Source: Aequorivita vitellina (GTDB taxonomy: Bacteria > Bacteroidota > Bacteroidia > Flavobacteriales > Flavobacteriaceae). From it: DNA of 64,000 nt. This document shows, one piece after another, positions 28,068 through 35,662 of the stretch. Under the pieces are notes generated by a model. The model had not been told where the DNA came from. It made no database searches and saw nothing but the letters and a program-made list of their open reading frames with translations. The position numbers were made by a program, and so were the translations under genes. How positions within the stretch are numbered: the stretch's first letter is position 1; the number at the start of each line of letters is the position of its first letter. The stretch spans positions 97,897-161,896 of the forward strand of contig NZ_JAIRBA010000005.1 in NCBI RefSeq assembly GCF_022008365.1, read 5' to 3'.

Positions 28068-31000
28068 TTAAAATTGTGCTTTAATGTTAAACCCGTAATC
28101 TTGGGTAGTTGGCAATGAACCAGTAACATAACCTTGAAGGTTACCAGAGCTCAAACCTGCTTCAGGATCAGCGTATGGTAGGTTTTTGTCAATTATCCAA
28201 AGGTTAGAACCTGAAAGGCTAAATGACAAACCAGTCATAAAAGTATTCTCAAGGTATCTTGATGGCATTGTGTATGTAAGTGATACTTGACGAAGTTTAA
28301 TGTAACTCGCATCGTAAACAAAGGCAGCAGCAGGTAAGGCAGCATATCCAAATCCACTAAACCCATTTGCATCCGTTCTAGTTGTATTTGTAGAACCATC
28401 TGGGTTAACTCCTGGGTTGATATATCCACCACCTTGATCTAGAGGGCTTCTTACAGGATTTCCTAAGTCGTTGGTAAATGATGTATTTGCATATATACCA
28501 GTTGCTTCACCATAATACTGGTCAAGAGAGAATAAACTTCCACCTTCCTGAATATCGATTAGGAAACTAAAAGATAGATCTTTGTATGTAAATGTATTCG
28601 TAATACCTGCTAACCAATCTGGGTTAGTATCACCAAGAACATTGTTTGAAACTGGAGTTTTAAGGTATCTTCCACTTTCTGGGTCAACAACTTTTTCGCC
28701 GTTTAGGTAAACAAAGTCTTGACCGTAAATTACACCGTAAGGCTGTCCGAGTTCTGCATTGATAGAAACACCACCTTGGAATCTACCTAACTCAAGGTTT
28801 TTAATTCCGTCAGGTAATTCAATAACCTCACTCTCGTTTTGAGACCAGTTGGCATTGATAGACCAAGTAAAGTTATCATTTTTAATAGGCATTGCATTTA
28901 ATGAAACTTCTACACCTGTGTTTTCAATTTCACCTGCATTAAGCAATTTACCAGTATAACCAGTAGTAGCAGAAATTGGCACGGTAACAATCTGGTTAAT
29001 AGAGTTTGATTTGTAGTAAGATACATCAAAACCTAATCTGTTGTTTGCAAAACGCATTTCTAGACCTGCTTCGTAACTTTTAGTACGTTCTGGCTCTAGG
29101 TTAGGGTTGTTAGCAGTGTTAGGAATAGAGTTTCCTATATCGCCGTTTATTACGTAAGTATCTTTCAATCTATCAAAAGGAGCTCCGTTACCAACCTCAG
29201 CATAGTTTAAACGAAGTTTACCAAAACTAATGGCATTAACGTCTAACAATTTGCTAAATACAAAACTTGTAGATACAGAAGGATAGTAAAATGCGCTATT
29301 GTCTTCAGGTAATGTAGAGAAACGGTCTCTTCTGATTGTTCCGTCTAAGTAAACAACATTTGCAAAACCAAATGATGCACTGGCGTAAACCCCATCTACT
29401 CCAATTTTTTCCGCTTGTTCAACCGGGTTTGGAAGTGGTGATTTACCATTCTGTAAAGAGTATAATCCTGGAACTACCAATCCACCGGCAGTAGAAGATG
29501 TTAAAGAGTTAAACTCGCTTCTTCTAATGTTTGAACCTAATATACCTGCAAAACTTAAGTTTTCAGAAATATCAGTATTAAAGTTAAACATTAAGTCGTA
29601 GTTTGTTTCTGTAGCTGTAATGTCTCTTCTTAAATAACCAGAATCAACGTTTCCACGAGCAACACCAAATGAAGTTGCAACAGAACCTACGGCTCTACGC
29701 TCCTCTTGGTTTTCATTATAGGTATCTGTAGAAACTCTACCAGTTACGCTAACCCAATCAGCAATTTCGTAGTTAAGTTCAAAATTCCCAATAAAACGAC
29801 TTCTTCCATCATTTTGGTAATTTTCATAACGCGTCCAGTATGGGTTATCCCAATATAGCGGTGCTGCACCTGGCTCAGCACTTCCTGGGTTCCAAGTTAC
29901 GTTTCTACGTGTTAAGAAGTAAGCGTCTTTTTGATCATTTACATCGGTACTAACAGACCACCATTGCTTCATATTACCTACAACGTTATCGTTATAACCT
30001 GTAGAGTTACGACCCAATGCATCTGTTTTAATATAATTAGCAAAACCACTTGCCGTTAATTTATCAGTAACATCGTAAGTTCCGCTAAAAATAAAGTTAT
30101 GTCTATCTAGAGTACTGTTAGGCATTAAACCTGACTGATCTAATTTAGTATAAGACATACGGTACGAACCATTTTCTAATCCATTTGAAATAGAAATAGA
30201 GTTGGTTAACGTAATTGGCGTTTCAAAAAAGTTCAATGGACCATTTGCTGCAGCCACATACGCAGATTTCTGCAAGTAAGTTGGCAAGGATGGATCAAAT
30301 GAATTCCACTTGTATATAAAAAGGTTAGGATCGTATGCTGGTCCATAAGAAGCATCATCAACATAGTTTTCAACTTGATCATCTATACCATCGCCGTTAA
30401 TATCTTCAAATGTGAAGTAATCTCCATAACCAGGACCGTATTCATTTTGATACTCAGCAAAAGTGCTTTTATCTATAAAACCAACGGTTGCATTAGTATT
30501 AATTGTAACACCAATTCCCTTTGCTTTCTTACCTTTTTTAGTAGTAATGATAATAACCCCGTTTGCAGCACGTGAACCATAAAGTGCAGATGCAGCAGCA
30601 CCTTTAAGCACGTTAATAGTCTCAATATCGTCTGGGTTAATATCGGCAGCGGCGTTACCGTAGTCATAATAGTTACCTCTAGCTTGCGTTTGTCCAGCAT
30701 CGTTGGTATTTCTATTACTAATTGGCACACCATCCACAACAAATAAGGCTTGGTTGTTACCAGTTAAAGAAGTGTTACCTCTAATAACTACGTTGGTAGA
30801 ACCACCAAAGTTGTTGTTTCTTCTAATTTGAAGACCAGATACTTTACCAGAAAGAGCATTTGTAAAGTTGTTACCCTTAACGGTTGCAATATCTTCTCCG
30901 TCAACTTCTTGTGTTGAATACCCCAATGATTGTTTTTCACGGGAAACACCAAGTGCAGTTACTACCACCTCGTCCAACATTGAACCAGCTTCCATAGTAA

Positions 31001-31277
31001 CATTAATCGTATTTGAGGCTCCGATAGTAATCTCTTGAGTCTCAAAACCTACATAACTATACACAAGTACCTGTCCCGTTGCAGCATCAATGGTGTAGTT
31101 ACCATCAAAATCAGACTGCGTTCCAGTACTAGTCCCTTGTATAATTATGTTAACTCCTGGAAGCGGCAAACCTGTGTCGTCAGTTACCGTTCCGGAAATT
31201 GTTTTTTCCTGTGCAAAAGAGAGCTGCACAATCAACACTACTAATAGTGTTAAAATTCCACTAAACTTTGTTTTCAT
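28068..31277 (-). CDS. SusC/RagA-family TonB-linked outer membrane transporter
   Basis: 1069 residues from the ATG at 31277; an in-frame ATG at 31301 adds eight residues before the signal peptide. Order: signal peptide (MKTKFSGILT ... LSFAQ), a CarboxypepD_reg-like domain (ISGTVTDDTGLPLPGVNI), the SusC box VVVTALGVSREKQSLGY, the plug with LKGAAASALYGSRAANGVI, and a 22-strand barrel ending GFNIKAQF. It imports a nutrient delivered by the downstream SusD, powered by TonB. The substrate is not evident. Confidence 0.94.
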   Translation of the reverse strand: MKTKFSGILTLLVVLIVQLSFAQEKTISGTVTDDTGLPLPGVNIIIQGTSTGTQSDFDGNYTIDAATGQVLVYSYVGFETQEITIGASNTINVTMEAGSMLDEVVVTALGVSREKQSLGYSTQEVDGEDIATVKGNNFTNALSGKVSGLQIRRNNNFGGSTNVVIRGNTSLTGNNQALFVVDGVPISNRNTNDAGQTQARGNYYDYGNAAADINPDDIETINVLKGAAASALYGSRAANGVIIITTKKGKKAKGIGVTINTNATVGFIDKSTFAEYQNEYGPGYGDYFTFEDINGDGIDDQVENYVDDASYGPAYDPNLFIYKWNSFDPSLPTYLQKSAYVAAANGPLNFFETPITLTNSISISNGLENGSYRMSYTKLDQSGLMPNSTLDRHNFIFSGTYDVTDKLTASGFANYIKTDALGRNSTGYNDNVVGNMKQWWSVSTDVNDQKDAYFLTRRNVTWNPGSAEPGAAPLYWDNPYWTRYENYQNDGRSRFIGNFELNYEIADWVSVTGRVSTDTYNENQEERRAVGSVATSFGVARGNVDSGYLRRDITATETNYDLMFNFNTDISENLSFAGILGSNIRRSEFNSLTSSTAGGLVVPGLYSLQNGKSPLPNPVEQAEKIGVDGVYASASFGFANVVYLDGTIRRDRFSTLPEDNSAFYYPSVSTSFVFSKLLDVNAISFGKLRLNYAEVGNGAPFDRLKDTYVINGDIGNSIPNTANNPNLEPERTKSYEAGLEMRFANNRLGFDVSYYKSNSINQIVTVPISATTGYTGKLLNAGEIENTGVEVSLNAMPIKNDNFTWSINANWSQNESEVIELPDGIKNLELGRFQGGVSINAELGQPYGVIYGQDFVYLNGEKVVDPESGRYLKTPVSNNVLGDTNPDWLAGITNTFTYKDLSFSFLIDIQEGGSLFSLDQYYGEATGIYANTSFTNDLGNPVRSPLDQGGGYINPGVNPDGSTNTTRTDANGFSGFGYAALPAAAFVYDASYIKLRQVSLTYTMPSRYLENTFMTGLSFSLSGSNLWIIDKNLPYADPEAGLSSGNLQGYVTGSLPTTQDYGFNIKAQF

Positions 31278-31303
31278 TTTTTTGTTTGTTTGAATTAGCA
31301 CTC

Positions 31304-31311
31304 CAAAAGTG
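31304..31311 (-). promoter_or_regulatory. Candidate -7 box of the SusC-SusD operon
   Basis: On the minus strand CACTTTTG differs from TAnnTTTG by one base. It sits in an imperfect inverted repeat (GCACT / AGTGC) about 27 nt upstream of the start codon, the same octamer proposed upstream of pnp. Confidence 0.35.
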
Positions 31312-31679
31312 CCAATAAAATCTTACAATTCCAACTTTTATAGTAAGTAGATTGTGAAAAAATTATCAAAAAGTTATTTTAAAATGGGAGTTTCTGCTGA
31401 AAATTCATTTCAAAATTCTGCAAATGCTTGGTTTTCTTGTACCTGTGAAGGATATTCAATAATTACAGATGCGCTTAAAGTATTTAAAAATAAATGAAGT
31501 TTTTTCCTAACACTTTATGAACAATTGCCTCAACATTACGACACATGGCGTTTTGGAGCGTTTTAACATATTTTAAGAAACAAGTTGGTATTTGTTAAAT
31601 TTTGAAGTCATTTCATCTTCAAACTTAATATTTAACACTCCCTTTACAGTTGAAAAATCGCAACATTGTATAACAGCTA
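31312..31679. other. Region upstream of susC with no recognised gene
   Basis: About 370 nt, AT-rich and without a supportable ORF in any frame. It probably contains the -33 region and any regulator sites of the SusC-SusD operon, but I saw no repeat or palindrome that marks one. Confidence 0.45.
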
Positions 31680-32213
31680 TTATTTCTTAGAACTTTCTCC
31701 TTTAAACTGCTGTGAGTTACTTTTAAATAATACATTAAACGTAGTTAAACTACCATAACAGCGGGTTATATATTGTTGTAGATCTACTTTATCCTGTTCT
31801 GCCAGTTCTTTACTTGCATTAATTTTTTGCTCCATTACCCGAAGTCGGTCTCGCAACATCACTATTTTATGAAAAAACGTATCAATAGGAATTTCTTTTG
31901 AAGCTAAATTTGAATCACTCGGCTTAAAAACAAGAGTACCACCCTTCCACTTATCGGCTATTGGCACAATCTCACTAAAGCCGTTCCATTTTTTAAGAAT
32001 ATCGCGAAGGCTTTTTTCAACCTCGTAAAAACTTACCGTATCCACTTCGTCTTCGGCGGCTTCTATTATTTCAAATTCATCATCTGTGGCAATTGTTTCT
32101 AAACCATTATCAATAAATGTTACCCAGTACATTTTTGCGGTAACATTGGTAACTACCCCTTTCCCGTAATTGGGGTGGTCTATTCTAGAACCTATTCCTA
32201 ATATTTGTTTCAT
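31680..32213 (-). CDS. Conserved flavobacterial protein with SH3-like N-terminus
   Basis: 177 residues. The N-terminal 50 residues (GIGSRIDHPNYGKGVVTNV, YWVTFIDNGLETI) look like the small SH3-like fold seen at the C-terminus of UvrD-type helicases and in CarD-like proteins, which often binds RNA polymerase or DNA. That likeness is by eye only. The rest is helical with a Lys/Glu-rich coiled-coil stretch (MLRDRLRVMEQKINASKELAEQDKVDL). I cannot assign a function. A block of six 7-bp tandem repeats lies 10 nt upstream of the start codon. Confidence 0.72.
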   Translation of the reverse strand: MKQILGIGSRIDHPNYGKGVVTNVTAKMYWVTFIDNGLETIATDDEFEIIEAAEDEVDTVSFYEVEKSLRDILKKWNGFSEIVPIADKWKGGTLVFKPSDSNLASKEIPIDTFFHKIVMLRDRLRVMEQKINASKELAEQDKVDLQQYITRCYGSLTTFNVLFKSNSQQFKGESSKK

Positions 32214-32222
32214 TATTTATAA

Positions 32223-32268
32223 TTTGTGGTTTGTGGTTTGTGGTTTGTGGTTTGTGGTTTGTGGTTTG
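32223..32268. repeat. 7-bp tandem repeat, about 6.5 copies
   Basis: TTTGTGG is repeated six times without error (32223-32264) and ends with a partial TTTG. It lies between a terminator and the ATG at 32213, inside the leader or promoter of the 177-residue protein gene. Confidence 0.9.
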
Positions 32269-32308
32269 AAGTTGTAAAACTAACAACACAAATTTACTAC
32301 AATAAAAA

Positions 32309-32336
32309 AAACCATCCGTCTTTCGAGGGATGGTTT
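32309..32336 (-). terminator. Terminator after the 34-residue peptide gene
   Basis: AAACCATCC pairs with GGATGGTTT, and on the minus strand a T run follows. It separates the small basic peptide gene from the next gene. Confidence 0.8.
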
Positions 32337-32363
32337 CTTTGGTTCAAAATAACCAATCGCTAA

Positions 32364-32468
32364 CTACTTCTTCTTAGGAGCAGCTGGCGAAGCCTTTTTG
32401 CTATCCTGCTTTTTGGCCTGTGGACCTTTAGCTGGTTGCGGCTTTTTGTTTTGCGGTTGTTGTGGCAT
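32364..32468 (-). CDS. Small basic Pro/Lys/Gln-rich protein, 34 residues
   Basis: A 34-codon frame from ATG (32468-32466) to TAG (32366-32364) encodes MPQQPQNKKPQPAKG, then more Gln/Lys/Pro/Ala and a final APKKK. It has no hydrophobic segment. Support is indirect: a terminator directly downstream in the right orientation, an A-rich upstream region with a near -7 box, and a clean alternating composition. It could be a disordered nucleic-acid-binding peptide. Composition alone cannot rule out a fortuitous frame. Confidence 0.6.
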   Translation of the reverse strand: MPQQPQNKKPQPAKGPQAKKQDSKKASPAAPKKK

Positions 32469-32560
32469 AACAATTACTTTTTTTTAAATTAACAATATAA
32501 AGGTAAAAAACACCACTGTTAATTTATTCTCTCATTGGCTAAATTTTAACAGCCAGATTT

Positions 32561-32881
32561 TTAGGCAAGATATGCACGGCATTCCGCTGCACATTTTTTA
32601 CAAGCCTCAGCACAATCCTGACAATGTTTTGTGTCGTGTTGCGAACATTCCTTCGCACACGCATCGCAAATTTTAGCACAGTATTTTACCAAATCGTCAA
32701 CATCGGTAAATCCAGTAGCCAATAGTTGGTTTAAAGTGCTACAAACTTCTGCACAAACCCTATCTAAACGGATACAGTCAACCATCATTTTTACATTTTC
32801 TTCGTCTAAACATGCATCTGCACAATAGTTGCAATGATTAATGCAATTGCCCAGTGCGTGAATTAATTTCTCGTTTTTCAT
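32561..32881 (-). CDS. Cytosolic four-helix-bundle copper storage protein (Csp-like)
   Basis: 106 residues with 16 cysteines spaced along helices (C13, 17, 20, 24, 36, 43, 47, 68, 72, 75, 79, 87, 90, 94, 97, 101). This CxxxC/CxxC pattern belongs to the four-helix copper-binding family, in which cysteines lining the bundle core store Cu(I). There is no Tat or Sec signal, so it resembles the cytosolic Csp3 branch. It belongs to the minus-strand copper cluster with copA, and would buffer Cu(I) that reaches the cytoplasm. Confidence 0.87.
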   Translation of the reverse strand: MKNEKLIHALGNCINHCNYCADACLDEENVKMMVDCIRLDRVCAEVCSTLNQLLATGFTDVDDLVKYCAKICDACAKECSQHDTKHCQDCAEACKKCAAECRAYLA

Positions 32882-32971
32882 AATTTGTTTTTTTTAGAGA
32901 AATCAAATTAATTAATTCACGCCGTACTCTTTATTAAGAAAATTATAAAATCTTTATAAATAAACGCCTTT

Positions 32972-33325
32972 TTATTTATGGTCATCAACAACTTTTGGAT
33001 CACGGTATTTGCAGCACGGATCTATCTCGTCATACACTTCGTCCTTTGCAAGTATATCCTGTGTATCGTGACCACTGTCTGCAATACTTTGTTGAATTTT
33101 TGTTAAATCGGTTTTTCCCTCATTATATATAAGGTCTAATTGATGGGTTTCTACACTCCAGATAGCAGATTTAACTCCTTTTGCTTTAATCGATGCTTTT
33201 TCAATCCGGTCTTTACACATTCCGCACACCCCATCCACCTCAATGGTAGCTTTTGCATTTTTGTTTTGGGCAAAACCAGTTACCCCTATAAATAGTACAC
33301 TAATAATTAAGATTGCTTTTTTCAT
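32972..33325 (-). CDS. Secreted heavy-metal-associated (HMA) domain protein
   Basis: 117 residues with a Sec signal peptide (MKKAILIISV ... TGFAQ) and one ferredoxin-like HMA domain. The metal-binding CxxC is GVCGMCKDR with Cys at 34 and 37. A second candidate site, DPCCKYRDP, lies near residue 103, and the end is Asp/His-rich. A periplasmic HMA protein beside CopA and a metal receptor suggests a copper carrier between membranes. MerP-like mercury binding is the main alternative, but no mer genes are present. Confidence 0.83.
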   Translation of the reverse strand: MKKAILIISVLFIGVTGFAQNKNAKATIEVDGVCGMCKDRIEKASIKAKGVKSAIWSVETHQLDLIYNEGKTDLTKIQQSIADSGHDTQDILAKDEVYDEIDPCCKYRDPKVVDDHK

Positions 33326-33424
33326 ATTTATTCTAATTTTAATTGTTATTAATAATTATTCTTTGCGATCCTTGCAACTTTAGGGTATAAAAAATACCGC
33401 AAAGGAACAAAGGAAGCTGTAATT

Positions 33425-35659
33425 CTAATTTATTCTATATCGCAAACCTGCATAATACGAGCTTCCAAAAATGGGACCGTAAACGTAAGTTGTGTCAAAA
33501 GTTGTTCCAAATGGATTATCGCTACCAGCTATCGGGTTTTTCTGGGTAACATTTGTAATGTTTTCGCCCCCTACATAGATTTCAAAGTTAGTTGAAAAAA
33601 CCTTTGTTACCTGCGCATTTAAAGTAGATATTGATGGTGAAAATTCAGAAAGCCCAATAGTATTTAAATAACTTTCTGTTGAAGCAAAACGTTGCTCGCC
33701 CAAATAGTTGAAAGTTGCATCAAACTTCCAGTTGCCGCCATTCTTTGTTTGATGTGTTTCATATGAAGCATTTGCAAAAAAGCGATGGTTTGGCGTTAGT
33801 GGGTTTTTCTTTGTTCCACTTAAATAAGTTGTTTCAACATCGTAATATTTATACGCCAATTTCATATCAAAATTTTGAAAAGGGTTGTAATTGAATTCAA
33901 CTTGGTAGTTATTTGAATAACTTTCACCTTCCAAATTATAGAAATTTACTTCCGTAGGATTTTCCCAATCTACCACAATTTGATTTTCAAAATCGGTTCT
34001 GTAAAAATCTACAGTTATATCTGCACCGCGTCCAAATAGATTAAAACCTTGCATATACGAGGCACCGAAGTTCCAAGCAATTTCAGGATCTAAACCGTAA
34101 ATATCGCCACCGTTTCCTAAAATATTAATGCTACGCGAAGTGGCAAAAAGCTGTTGGTTTTCAGTGAAAATATTTGCGCTGCGTTTACCTCTTCCGGCAG
34201 ATATTCTAAAAGCAGATTTATCCCAAGGTGTGTATCGCAAGTGAAAACGAGGTGTGATAAAAGCACCCAATCTATTGTGGATATCGCCTCGAATTCCGGC
34301 AGTAAAATTTAAATTGCCCAAATTGTCAAAATTGTATTCAAAAAATGCGCCCACCGAATTTTCAATTCTACTGAAATTTTCGGTTAAAACCAATTCGTCA
34401 TAACCGTCGTAAGTAGCGCTAACACCTGTTTTTATTTTATGTCGCGAATCGCTAATTATTGAGTTGTACTGAAAATTGGCGTATAAACTGTTGTGTTCAA
34501 TATTGTAATCGTTTAACCCAAAAAACGACTCTTGGTCGTGATGGCTGTATGCAAGTTGCAGTCCACCTGATTGCCAAGGAATGTCGGCGTTTACAAAACC
34601 TAATTTAGCCGAAACATCAAAGCGTTGGGTTCTAATTTCGCTACCCCAAGCGTTGGTGGTGCCGCGATCCTTATCTTTATCAAAATCCAGCTGGCCCGTT
34701 TGCTTTTCATCGTTTAAATAACGCACATTAAAGAAGCCCACAAATCCGTTTTCGGTATCGGTGTATTGCCAGCGATTCATCACGTTTACCTGTTGCATTA
34801 AAGGAGCATCGAGAAAAGAATCATCGTTTTTGTCAAATTCAGTGTCGCGCATATTTCCGTGAATGTATAAACCGGTGCTCCATCGCTCGCTCACTTTTGT
34901 ATTGAGATGTGTATTTAATTCAAAACGCCCATTTCCGGCACCGTAGGCATTCACAAAAAGTTTATCGTCCGTGGTAGGTTTTTGCAATTCGGCATTTATC
35001 TGTCCGGCAATGCTTTCGTACCCATTTGTAACACTTCCCGCACCTTTCGTAATTTGAATGCTTTCCACCCAAGTTCCCGGAATAAAGCTCAAACCATACG
35101 CTTGCGAAGCCCCGCGAATGCTCGGCACATTTTCAGTGGTAATTAAAATATACGGACTGGTTAATCCCAACATTTTAATTTGTCGCGTTCCCGAAATTGC
35201 ATCGGCAAAATTTACGTCAATTGATGGATTGGTTTCAAAACTTTCGGCCAAATTACAGCAAGCCGCTTTTAAAAGTTCGGCGCTACTAACATTTAAAACA
35301 TTGGTAGCTTGAATAAAAGAGCGGGCAGTTGCTTTTTGCCGCGCCGTAACCGTTACCTCATCCAAATTGGCAGTTGAAACCAAAGAATGCTCAATGGGTT
35401 TTTGGGAATTTACCGAAATAGTATCGGTTTTATAGCCCATGTAACTAATTACTAATTTTTTGTATTCAGGCTTGTAAATAATTTCGAAATTACCGTCAAA
35501 ATCGGTGACCGTCCCAATTGAAGTATCGAGCCAATAAACGTTTGCACCACCCAACGGAACTTCTTCGTTATTAATATTTTCAGTAATATGCCCTGTTATT
35601 TTTTCCTGTGAAAAAACGGAGAACGGAAGTATAAAAAGTATGTATAATAAATTTTTCAT
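33425..35659 (-). CDS. TonB-dependent receptor of the copper cluster
   Basis: 744 residues. A signal peptide (ending VFSQ) leads to a CarboxypepD_reg-like domain (ITGHITENINNEEVPLGGANVYW), a plug domain (about 105-230, with QIKMLGLTSPYILITTENVP and ITKGAGSVTNGYESIAGQINAEL) and a barrel ending YYAGLRYRIN. An unusual Cys-Cys pair at residues 134-135 (AACCNLAESF) lies at the start of the plug. It starts 3 nt after the copA stop, so the pair is almost certainly one transcription unit, which makes copper, free or chelated, the likely substrate. Direct evidence for copper is absent. Confidence 0.88.
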   Translation of the reverse strand: MKNLLYILFILPFSVFSQEKITGHITENINNEEVPLGGANVYWLDTSIGTVTDFDGNFEIIYKPEYKKLVISYMGYKTDTISVNSQKPIEHSLVSTANLDEVTVTARQKATARSFIQATNVLNVSSAELLKAACCNLAESFETNPSIDVNFADAISGTRQIKMLGLTSPYILITTENVPSIRGASQAYGLSFIPGTWVESIQITKGAGSVTNGYESIAGQINAELQKPTTDDKLFVNAYGAGNGRFELNTHLNTKVSERWSTGLYIHGNMRDTEFDKNDDSFLDAPLMQQVNVMNRWQYTDTENGFVGFFNVRYLNDEKQTGQLDFDKDKDRGTTNAWGSEIRTQRFDVSAKLGFVNADIPWQSGGLQLAYSHHDQESFFGLNDYNIEHNSLYANFQYNSIISDSRHKIKTGVSATYDGYDELVLTENFSRIENSVGAFFEYNFDNLGNLNFTAGIRGDIHNRLGAFITPRFHLRYTPWDKSAFRISAGRGKRSANIFTENQQLFATSRSINILGNGGDIYGLDPEIAWNFGASYMQGFNLFGRGADITVDFYRTDFENQIVVDWENPTEVNFYNLEGESYSNNYQVEFNYNPFQNFDMKLAYKYYDVETTYLSGTKKNPLTPNHRFFANASYETHQTKNGGNWKFDATFNYLGEQRFASTESYLNTIGLSEFSPSISTLNAQVTKVFSTNFEIYVGGENITNVTQKNPIAGSDNPFGTTFDTTYVYGPIFGSSYYAGLRYRIN

Positions 35660-35662
35660 TTT

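Noticed and set aside
26599..31277. Polysaccharide utilisation locus
   Set aside because: Only the SusC/SusD pair is present, with no carbohydrate-active enzyme or dedicated regulator nearby, so a glycan substrate cannot be claimed.
32223..32268. Possible CRISPR-like repeat
   Set aside because: The unit is 7 bp with no spacers, so it is a simple tandem repeat.
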